NCBI RefSeq assembly: GCF_037201965.1 | Contig: NZ_CP147518.1 | Span: forward strand, 7,681,001 to 7,745,000 | From: Spirosoma sp. SC4-14 | GTDB lineage: Bacteria; Bacteroidota; Bacteroidia; Cytophagales; Spirosomataceae | Direction of reading: 5' to 3' | Length of the DNA: 64,000 nucleotides | Shown: one piece after another, positions 58,340 to 64,000 of the stretch | Layout: the number at the start of each line of letters is the position of its first letter | Position numbering within the stretch: position 1 is the stretch's first letter | Notes under the pieces: model-generated | Databases searched by the model: none | The model's input: only the letters and a program-made list of their open reading frames with translations | What the model was told of the DNA's origin: nothing | Translations under genes and position numbers: made by a program

Positions 58340-60154
58340 TTAAGCCATTGCAAACTTGCTTTCATTCCGTTTGCGCTCGTTCTCATCCAGGAAGATTTTA
58401 CGCATCCGGATCGATTTAGGCGTTACTTCCAGATATTCATCTTTCTGGATATATTCCATTGACTCTTCGAGCGAGAACGTAATTTTCGGTGCAATTTTCA
58501 CATTGTCGTCCGAACCCGAAGCCCGCATATTGGTCAGTTTCTTAGCCGTTTGCAAATTCACAACGATGTCGTTCTGGCGGTTATGCTCGCCAACAACCTG
58601 GCCTGTATAGATTTCCTCACCCGGTTCAACAAAGAACACGCCCCGATCCTGTAGCTTATCGATTGAGTAAGCTGTAGCCTGACCGGTCGTCATCGAAATC
58701 AGTGATCCATTGATACGCTCCTGAATTGGCCCTTTAAATGACTGGTATTCTTTAAACCGGTGACTCATCACAGCTTCCCCAAACGTAGCCGTCAGCACGT
58801 TTGAGCGCAGACCAATCAGACCCCTTGAAGGAATCTCAAACTCAAGGTGTTGCAAATCACCTTTCGGCTCCATAATTAGCAATTCACCTTTCCGCTGCGT
58901 AGCCAGTTCAATTACTTTACCGGCCGTTTCTTCCGGAACATCAACGACCAGCGTTTCTACCGGCTCCAGTTTCTGACCGTTTTCATCTTCTTTATAAAGA
59001 ACCTGTGGCTGACCAACCTGAAGTTCGTAACCTTCACGACGCATGGTCTCGATCAGTACCGACAAATGTAGAATCCCTCGTCCAAACACTAGAAACCGGT
59101 CTTCACTATCGGTATTTTCAACACGAAGAGCCAGGTTCTTTTCCGTTTCTTTGAAGAGCCGGTCGCGCAGGTGACGCGAGGTTACAAACTTGCCTTCTTT
59201 ACCAAAGAAAGGAGAGTTGTTAATCGTGAACAGCATGTTCATCGTTGGCTCATCAACCGAAATACGGTCGAGAGCTTCCGGGTTTTCGGCATCGGTTAAT
59301 GTATCACCGATTTCGAAGTCTTCCAGGCCCGTTACAGCACAAATGTCGCCCGACCGAACCTCCGATACTTTTTGCTTACCAAGGCCCTCAAAAACGTGCA
59401 ATTCTTTAATTCGAACCCGCTTAACCGAACCGTCCGATTTCACAAGGGCCATACTGGCTCCCTCTTTTAGCGTTCCGCGATGCACACGACCAATGGCAAT
59501 CCGACCCACAAAGGCCGAATAATCCAAAGACGTAATCTGCATCTGTGGCAACCCCTCATTGACAGGCGCTGCCGGAATATGCTCAACGATTGTATCGAGC
59601 AGATACGTAATGTTGTCGGTTGGGGTTTTCCAGTCTGGCCCCATCCACCCTTGCTTCGACGATCCGTAAACCGTTGGAAAATCGAGCTGGTCTTCTGTTG
59701 CGCCCAGGTTAAACATCAGGTCGAATACCTGCTCATGCACCTCATCGGGGCGGCAGTTTTCTTTATCGACTTTGTTAACGATCACGACTGGTTTTAGCCC
59801 CAGCGACAGTGCTTTGCTTAACACAAAGCGTGTTTGTGGCATAGGCCCTTCGAAGGCATCGACCAACAGACAAACGCCATCGGCCATTTTTAAAACACGC
59901 TCTACTTCACCCCCAAAGTCACTGTGCCCCGGCGTATCAATGATGTTGATTTTTACATCTTTATACCGAACCGAAACGTTTTTAGAAACGATGGTAATGC
60001 CCCGTTCGCGTTCCAGATCGTTGTTATCCAGAATCAGGTCACCAAACTCCTGATTTTCCCGGAAGATCTTTGACGCGTGAATAATTTTGTCGACCAGGGT
60101 CGTTTTGCCGTGGTCAACGTGCGCGATGATTGCTATGTTGCGAATTGATTGCAT
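58340..60154 (-). CDS. typA: GTP-binding translational GTPase TypA/BipA
   Basis: This is a 604-residue ribosome-associated GTPase of the EF-G/LepA class. The GTPase domain carries AHVDHGKTTLVDKI (P-loop), RGITI, DTPGHSDFGGEV and NKVDKENCRP. The central domain and the BipA-specific C-terminal domain (GLIGLRSNVLTATFGEAVMSHRF) are full length. It helps 50S assembly and translation under stress, particularly in the cold. The N-terminal MQSIRNIAIIAHVDHGKTT matches other BipA proteins, so the start (complement 60152-60154) is secure. The predicted leader is about 115 nt from the -7 box. It is convergent with the small membrane-protein gene. Confidence 0.97.
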   Translation of the reverse strand: MQSIRNIAIIAHVDHGKTTLVDKIIHASKIFRENQEFGDLILDNNDLERERGITIVSKNVSVRYKDVKINIIDTPGHSDFGGEVERVLKMADGVCLLVDAFEGPMPQTRFVLSKALSLGLKPVVIVNKVDKENCRPDEVHEQVFDLMFNLGATEDQLDFPTVYGSSKQGWMGPDWKTPTDNITYLLDTIVEHIPAAPVNEGLPQMQITSLDYSAFVGRIAIGRVHRGTLKEGASMALVKSDGSVKRVRIKELHVFEGLGKQKVSEVRSGDICAVTGLEDFEIGDTLTDAENPEALDRISVDEPTMNMLFTINNSPFFGKEGKFVTSRHLRDRLFKETEKNLALRVENTDSEDRFLVFGRGILHLSVLIETMRREGYELQVGQPQVLYKEDENGQKLEPVETLVVDVPEETAGKVIELATQRKGELLIMEPKGDLQHLEFEIPSRGLIGLRSNVLTATFGEAVMSHRFKEYQSFKGPIQERINGSLISMTTGQATAYSIDKLQDRGVFFVEPGEEIYTGQVVGEHNRQNDIVVNLQTAKKLTNMRASGSDDNVKIAPKITFSLEESMEYIQKDEYLEVTPKSIRMRKIFLDENERKRNESKFAMA

Positions 60155-60274
60155 ACAGGTCTGAACTGGGATTTGTTTGATTTTATTGACCTTCTATGAT
60201 TATTTATGAGCTTTCTGCGAAAGCAAAATCAGGGACGATCAGTAAAACCTAAAAAATACCAGTCTATTTTGCCG

Positions 60275-60282
60275 CAAAGGTA
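60275..60282 (-). promoter_or_regulatory. -7 box for typA
   Basis: The minus strand reads TACCTTTG, a perfect TAnnTTTG. It lies 121 bases upstream of the typA start, giving a leader of about 115 nt. I see no clear riboswitch in this leader. Confidence 0.6.
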
Positions 60283-60325
60283 CGAAATTTTACGCTGAAA
60301 CACAGAATTTTACAACTAATAAAAC

Positions 60326-60350
60326 GAAAAAAGGCCCTCTTAAGGACCTT
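60326..60350 (-). terminator. Terminator after the small basic-protein gene
   Basis: On the minus strand AAGGTCC (complement 60344-60350) pairs with GGGCCTT (complement 60331-60337), with one G-U pair. A T-run (complement of AAAAAA) follows. It lies 34 bases after the small-protein stop. Confidence 0.7.
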
Positions 60351-60383
60351 TCTCTCTTATAAATACAATTTCTTAACAATTGC

Positions 60384-60593
60384 TTAATGCTTTGGGCACC
60401 CACAGGGGTTTTTCTTACGAAAAAGGCCGGTATTAAAAAGGCCACCTCGCCGGGGTTTATAGCCCTTCCGTTTACGACCAAAAATTGACGTTTCAGTAGC
60501 CGTGTTTTTTGTTGGAGAAGCCATTGTTTCGAATGGAACCTCCCACAATAGCACCGACACAGCGGTCAGCAGTAGTAATTTCGTCTTTCTCAT
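60384..60593 (-). CDS. Small secreted basic protein with CGCPKH tail
   Basis: This 69-residue protein has a signal peptide (MRKTKLLLLTAVSVLLWEVPFETMAS). The mature part is strongly basic: FGRKRKGYKPRRGG, then LFNTGLFRKKNPCGCPKH at the C-terminus. The pattern GRKRKGYKP followed by a C-terminal CGCP-H looks like one I associate with small Cytophagales proteins, but I have no name or function for it. The two cysteines could form a disulfide bond or bind metal. It has a terminator behind it, lies alone and is too short for most gene callers, but the features together support a real gene. Confidence 0.7.
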   Translation of the reverse strand: MRKTKLLLLTAVSVLLWEVPFETMASPTKNTATETSIFGRKRKGYKPRRGGLFNTGLFRKKNPCGCPKH

Positions 60594-60674
60594 AGCCTCA
60601 ACCTGTTTCGTTTATAACGCAATTTTTGGGCCGTTAGTCGCATTAATCGCCAAAAATCTATTATTTAGCCTATT

Positions 60675-61094
60675 ATGATCGATACTTCTAACTTTTTGTT
60701 CGTATACGGTACTTTACGGCCTGTTTTTGACAATTCGTTTTCTCTTTATCTTCGTCAACGCTCTCAATATATTGGAGAAGGCTCTTTTTCGGGTTTGCTT
60801 TATGACTTAGGTAGTTATCCGGGGGCCGTCTATCAGAAAAACAGTCCAACACTGGTAGTCGGAACCGTGTATGACATTAGCAAAAACAATGAAACGGTTC
60901 TAACCTATCTCGACTATTACGAAGGTGTTGGGGCAGAGTTTGAATCGCCAACCGAATATATCCGAATGCTTGTTCCGGTTATGTGCAACGAACACCTGCT
61001 CAATTGCTGGGTTTATGTCTACAATTATCCATCCGAAGGCAAACCAGTTATTGAATCGGGCGATTACTGCCATCACTTAAATCTATCGAGATAA
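60675..61094 (+). CDS. Gamma-glutamylcyclotransferase (AIG2-like) family protein
   Basis: This 139-residue protein has the GGCT/AIG2 fold signature FVYGTLRP at residues 9-16. The conserved SYPGAVY, VVGTVYDIS and DYYEGV follow, with the acidic catalytic-site candidate Glu83. The family releases 5-oxoproline from gamma-glutamyl compounds; bacterial members are often of uncertain substrate. There is no signal peptide. It is divergent from the small basic-protein gene and closed by a perfect terminator directly after its stop. Confidence 0.88.
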   Translation: MIDTSNFLFVYGTLRPVFDNSFSLYLRQRSQYIGEGSFSGLLYDLGSYPGAVYQKNSPTLVVGTVYDISKNNETVLTYLDYYEGVGAEFESPTEYIRMLVPVMCNEHLLNCWVYVYNYPSEGKPVIESGDYCHHLNLSR

Positions 61095-61099
61095 GCAAA

Positions 61100-61134
61100 A
61101 AAAAGTCCCGATACGATCAGCACCGGGACTTTTT
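61100..61134. terminator. Bidirectional intrinsic terminator
   Basis: The perfect 11-bp stem AAAAAGTCCCG (61100-61110) pairs with CGGGACTTTTT (61124-61134). It lies between the convergent cyclotransferase and Gly/Tyr-rich protein genes. Confidence 0.92.
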
Positions 61135-61151
61135 GCTATACTACCTGCAGA

Positions 61152-61490
61152 TTATCGGGGCCCACGACCACGGCCACCTCCGCGAGAACCCCCATAGCTA
61201 TTTCCATATCCACCACGCGCATTCGGGCTACTGTATCCTCCTCTGGGCGAATAATAGCCTCTGGGGGAATAATATCGGGGACGTACAACCTGCGGCTGAA
61301 CAATCACCGGCGGCCGATAATAGGGTCGATAATAACCACCATAGCCAGGATAACCGTAGCCGTAACCATATCCGTAATAAGGCCTGGGGCCGTAACCAAC
61401 ACCTGTTGATACATATCCCGGACCGCAGCTTGCCATTAAAACGACCAATAACGAGGCCATCAGAAAAGGCATTATTTTTATAGTTTTCAT
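61152..61490 (-). CDS. Gly/Tyr/Arg-rich lipoprotein
   Basis: This 112-residue protein has a signal peptide with lipobox Cys22 (VVLMASCGPG). The remainder is low-complexity: YGYGYGYGYPGYGGYYRPYY, then PRYYSPRGYYSPRGG, and a C-terminal GGSRGGGRGRGPR tail. Such Gly/Tyr/Arg sequences are found in extracellular matrix, adhesive or phase-separating proteins. I cannot assign a function. It lies 113 bases downstream of a second Gly/Tyr-rich gene in the same orientation. The two share an MKTIK start and composition and may be a related pair. Confidence 0.72.
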   Translation of the reverse strand: MKTIKIMPFLMASLLVVLMASCGPGYVSTGVGYGPRPYYGYGYGYGYPGYGGYYRPYYRPPVIVQPQVVRPRYYSPRGYYSPRGGYSSPNARGGYGNSYGGSRGGGRGRGPR

Positions 61491-61603
61491 AGTAAGTGTT
61501 CACTGTTTACTTGTTGAACCATCTATACGCCGTTTGGTTTGTAACAAACAGATAATGACCCTGCAAAGCCTTGCTTGCAAAACCATACGGTTAAGCAAAT
61601 CTA

Positions 61604-62068
61604 CTATCGACGCCAGCCATAACCACCCCGGCCACCGCCATGATGTCCGTGGCCATAGCCGCCGTAACCACCATACCCATTATTATAGCCGTATCCATAA
61701 CCGTAATTAGGGTAAGAGCGAATAACAACAGGAGGTGACACAACAACGGGAGGAGGAGTTACGACTACCCGAGGAGGCACAACAACAACGGGCGGTTGTG
61801 CTGGCACCGCATATGGCTGACCATACTGATTATAGCCATACCCATTAGGATAGCCCTGATTATAGCCATATCCGTTCGGGTAGTTAGGATTATACCCATT
61901 AGGATAACCCTGATTATAGCCATACCCGTTCGGATAACCCTGATTGTATCCATTATTGCTTGGGCAGCTTTGTCCATAACCACCCGGACCATAAACTTGT
62001 CCGAACGAAACAGTAGCTACTCCGAATGCCAGAACGGCTACCAGGAAACTCCATTTTATTGTTTTCAT
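61604..62068 (-). CDS. Secreted Gly/Tyr/Asn-rich protein with YGYNQGYPNG repeats
   Basis: This 154-residue protein has a signal peptide (MKTIKWSFLVAVLAFGVATVSFG). Residues about 35-85 hold near-identical ten-residue repeats of the type YGYNQGYPNG (about four copies with one degenerate YNPNYPNG). A Val/Pro-rich segment (PPVVVVPPRVVVTPPPVVV) follows, then a Gly/Tyr/His tail (GYGGYGHGHHGGGRGGYGWRR). Repeat number could vary by slippage. The composition suggests a structural or adhesive extracellular protein. There is no lipobox, unlike the neighbour. Function unknown. Confidence 0.72.
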   Translation of the reverse strand: MKTIKWSFLVAVLAFGVATVSFGQVYGPGGYGQSCPSNNGYNQGYPNGYGYNQGYPNGYNPNYPNGYGYNQGYPNGYGYNQYGQPYAVPAQPPVVVVPPRVVVTPPPVVVSPPVVIRSYPNYGYGYGYNNGYGGYGGYGHGHHGGGRGGYGWRR

Positions 62069-62163
62069 CGCTATGGTGGGCTCCTCACCCGGTTTTGTTT
62101 GTTAGACTTGCCAAACCCCATTGCGTTTAATGAAAACGTCGAGATAATCGTTAAAGTTTAATT

Positions 62164-62197
62164 AAAAAAGCCCGGTCTCTCAAAGAAGCCGGGCTTT
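62164..62197 (-). terminator. Terminator after the dienelactone hydrolase gene
   Basis: On the minus strand AAAGCCCGG (complement 62189-62197) pairs with CCGGGCTTT (complement 62167-62175), followed by a T-run. It lies 22 bases after the hydrolase stop. Confidence 0.85.
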
Positions 62198-62218
62198 CGG
62201 AATAAACAACAAACGCTA

Positions 62219-63073
62219 TCAGGCCTTTAGCTTGTCTTTCAAATAGTTAAGAGATAGTTTATAGGCATCGGCAGTGGCTTCTTTGTTGTAGACGGGATTG
62301 CTTGGATTGGCAAAACCATGGCCAGCATCGTACATCTTTACGGTTACTTTTTTACCCGCTTTCTGCATGTTTTCTTCAAACGTCTTTACCGACTCAGGTG
62401 TAATACCTTTGTCCTGGCTACCAAAAATGCCCAGCACATCGGTATTCAATGTTTTTAGTTTGTCAACATCCTGTTCTGGGCGGCCGTAGTACATTACACA
62501 GCCTTTGGCCTGTTTGCCTTCCAGTAGTGCCGATTGCAGCGAAAGCATACCGCCAAAACACCAGCCTACACTGGCAAACTCGGCTTTGGGGCCAGCATAA
62601 GAAATAGCCCCTTTCATAATGCTGCTCAAACGCTCTTTATTTGCACTCTGCATCAGCTTTCCGGCTTCCGATGGCTCCGTGGCTACCTTACCATCATACA
62701 TATCAACGGCCAGCACATTCACATCTTTCAGGTCGTTATAGAATGATTCGGCCTGTTGTTTAATGTTATCGTTTAACCCCCACCATTCCTGATATACCAG
62801 CAGCCATTTGTTCGACGGCTTTTTGGCTTTAAGAAAAAAAGCATTGGCCGACTGACCATCGGGGGTAGGGAATTTAATCATTTCGCCTGCTCCAACATAG
62901 GTAAAGGGTAGGGGAGCCGGGTGTAACTGCTGAAACGCCGGATCAGCCGCCATTGCCGACATATCGTTACCGCCCGAATGGCAAAGCGGGATGTTGGTTT
63001 CTTCCGGCTTTGGCGACAGCCAGGAGAACAACGACATGAAGAAGGAAATACCTGTTATGAAAACGATTTTCAT
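62219..63073 (-). CDS. Exported dienelactone hydrolase family protein
   Basis: This 284-residue alpha/beta hydrolase has a catalytic triad of Cys172 (VGWCFGGM), Asp220 (GSQDKGI) and His251 (DAGHGFANPS), the same residue types as in dienelactone hydrolases. The N-terminus MKIVFITGISFFMSLFSW acts as a signal peptide or anchor. About 50 extra residues precede the catalytic domain. It probably hydrolyses an ester or lactone in the periplasm. Dienelactone itself is unlikely as a substrate, since no aromatic-degradation genes are near. A terminator follows it and a metallophosphoesterase gene lies upstream. Confidence 0.88.
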   Translation of the reverse strand: MKIVFITGISFFMSLFSWLSPKPEETNIPLCHSGGNDMSAMAADPAFQQLHPAPLPFTYVGAGEMIKFPTPDGQSANAFFLKAKKPSNKWLLVYQEWWGLNDNIKQQAESFYNDLKDVNVLAVDMYDGKVATEPSEAGKLMQSANKERLSSIMKGAISYAGPKAEFASVGWCFGGMLSLQSALLEGKQAKGCVMYYGRPEQDVDKLKTLNTDVLGIFGSQDKGITPESVKTFEENMQKAGKKVTVKMYDAGHGFANPSNPVYNKEATADAYKLSLNYLKDKLKA

Positions 63074-63203
63074 GAGTGTTTGGTGATTTGTTTGTTAGTA
63101 GATCTAGGTAACTGACTGATTAAGAAATTGGTTAATTTACGCAATAAAAAAGCGGCAGATTGCCCGATGTTGACACAATTTACCCTTTTTAAACGTTTCC
63201 GGT

Positions 63204-64000
63204 TTACGCTTTTATTAACTCAAAAATTGTGATCTCCGGCAAAATTCCAACCCGACCCGGATACCCAATATAGCCATAGCCCCGGTTGACATAGAGCCGC
63301 TGATTTCCTTCCTGATACAACCCGGCCCACTGCTTATAAAAATACTGTGCCGGACTCCAGCGCACATCGCCCAGATCGACGCCAAACTGTGCACCGTGCG
63401 TATGACCACTAAATTGCACATCGATGTCGGGGTACTTTGGCCGAACTTCGGCATCCCAGTGAGTTGGGTCGTGCGATAGCAGCAGTTTAACCGGATAGTC
63501 CTGCGTACCTTCGTAGGCCTTAGCCAGATTACCGGCCCGCAAGGCAGCTGGGCCAAAACCCAGGTTCTGAACCCCAATCAGTGCCAGTTTATCGCCATTT
63601 TGCTCCAGAATCTTGTGCTCATCCAGCATAATATTCCAGCCCATTTGTTTATGAGCCGCAATAACATTAAGCACGTTCTGCCGCTCAGCCTGCACACTCG
63701 GCCACTGCACATATTTGCCATAATCGTGATTGCCCAGCGTTGAATACACCCCGAGTGGAGCTTTCAGCTTGTCGAACACATCGATATAGCTATTCACCTC
63801 ATCGGCATGGCTATTGACCAGATCGCCCGTGAAAAAGATGATGTCGGGTTTTTGGCCGAGGAGCATTTCAACACCGCCCCGAACCGCCGTTTTATTGAAA
63901 AAACTACCCGAATGAATGTCTGAAATCTGAGCGATTGTCATTCCGTTGAAACCAGATGGCAGGTTCCTGAGCGGTAGTTTCACCCGACGAATGCGGTAAT
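63204..64000 (-). CDS. Metallophosphoesterase, N-terminus outside window
   Basis: The frame is open to the right end of the window, so the start lies beyond base 64000; the first visible residues are YRIRRVKLPLRNLP. Motifs of the calcineurin-like superfamily are complete: ISDIHSG (two metal ligands), FTGDLVNS, TLGNHDYG, LLLSHDP and FSGHTHGAQFG. The sequence order and the YRIRR-type lead-in resemble YkuE-like membrane-bound metallophosphoesterases, whose N-terminal membrane segment would be encoded outside the window. It hydrolyses phosphodiesters or a lipid phosphate, such as UDP-sugar-type substrates; specificity is not readable. It lies 130 bases upstream of the dienelactone hydrolase gene in the same orientation. 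Confidence 0.9.
   Translation of the reverse strand, partial: YRIRRVKLPLRNLPSGFNGMTIAQISDIHSGSFFNKTAVRGGVEMLLGQKPDIIFFTGDLVNSHADEVNSYIDVFDKLKAPLGVYSTLGNHDYGKYVQWPSVQAERQNVLNVIAAHKQMGWNIMLDEHKILEQNGDKLALIGVQNLGFGPAALRAGNLAKAYEGTQDYPVKLLLSHDPTHWDAEVRPKYPDIDVQFSGHTHGAQFGVDLGDVRWSPAQYFYKQWAGLYQEGNQRLYVNRGYGYIGYPGRVGILPEITIFELIKA

Noticed and set aside
61604-61990. Tandem repeats that could be a CRISPR array
   Set aside because: The units are 30 bases without spacers, keep one reading frame and encode the decapeptide repeats of the Gly/Tyr-rich protein.

Overview
The window looks like chromosome from a Bacteroidota bacterium of the order Cytophagales, most like Spirosoma. The evidence is: promoters of the TAnnTTTG type with almost no Shine-Dalgarno sequences; a TonB-dependent receptor with an N-terminal carboxypeptidase-regulatory domain; a secreted metalloprotease with a type IX secretion (T9SS) tail; many lipoproteins; a very large alpha-2-macroglobulin; and PVC-type CxxCH, LVIVD, DUF4301 and DUF2141 proteins. 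The genus is inferred from gene style, not from a search. I see no prophage, insertion sequence or CRISPR array.

Layout. 1-6.4 kb: housekeeping genes (XdhC end, ruvX, def, omega-amidase, HAD phosphatase, DUF4301, an Rrf2 regulator). 6.9-11.5 kb: an outer-membrane uptake pair (surface beta-helix lipoprotein plus TonB receptor) behind a structured promoter. 11.7-23.6 kb: M14 peptidase, fluoride channel, amino-acid permease, MTHFR-like protein, PBP4-type lipoprotein, T9SS metalloprotease, MsrB, RecQ and DUF2141. 23.8-29.1 kb: a sugar or polyol oxidation cluster (SDR, gluconate-dehydrogenase subunit-3-like, GMC oxidoreductase, GH1-like glycosidase, alpha/beta hydrolase). 29.1-37.6 kb: tRNA-Pro, a Trp leader peptide and attenuator, trpEGDCF, a broken toxin-antitoxin pair, trpBA and hisIE. 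37.7-46.5 kb: membrane protein, RidA, the alpha-2-macroglobulin and a peptidyl-prolyl isomerase. 46.5-50.6 kb: PVC-type cytochrome and TIM-barrel isomerase. 50.7-57.6 kb: an ECF sigma factor with a translationally coupled trans-envelope beta-barrel protein, then lipoproteins including a serpin, an LVIVD protein and a small outer-membrane protein. 57.9-64 kb: typA, small secreted proteins, two Gly/Tyr-rich proteins, dienelactone hydrolase and a metallophosphoesterase that runs off the end.

The most notable element is upstream of trpE (29225-29355). An 18-codon leader ORF has three consecutive Trp codons plus a fourth. It is followed by a segment that can pair with the 5' arm of a strong intrinsic terminator, giving mutually exclusive antiterminator and terminator hairpins. 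This is a complete ribosome-mediated attenuator in a phylum where such control is little documented. No promoter is visible between it and the tRNA-Pro gene 23 nt upstream, so the tRNA and the trp operon probably share one transcript.

Other recurring features are -7 boxes lying 4-8 nt before start codons (near-leaderless genes), unrelated palindromic repeats in most non-overlapping trp junctions, and a 13-bp palindrome with core TAACACTGTTA in three AT-rich places.
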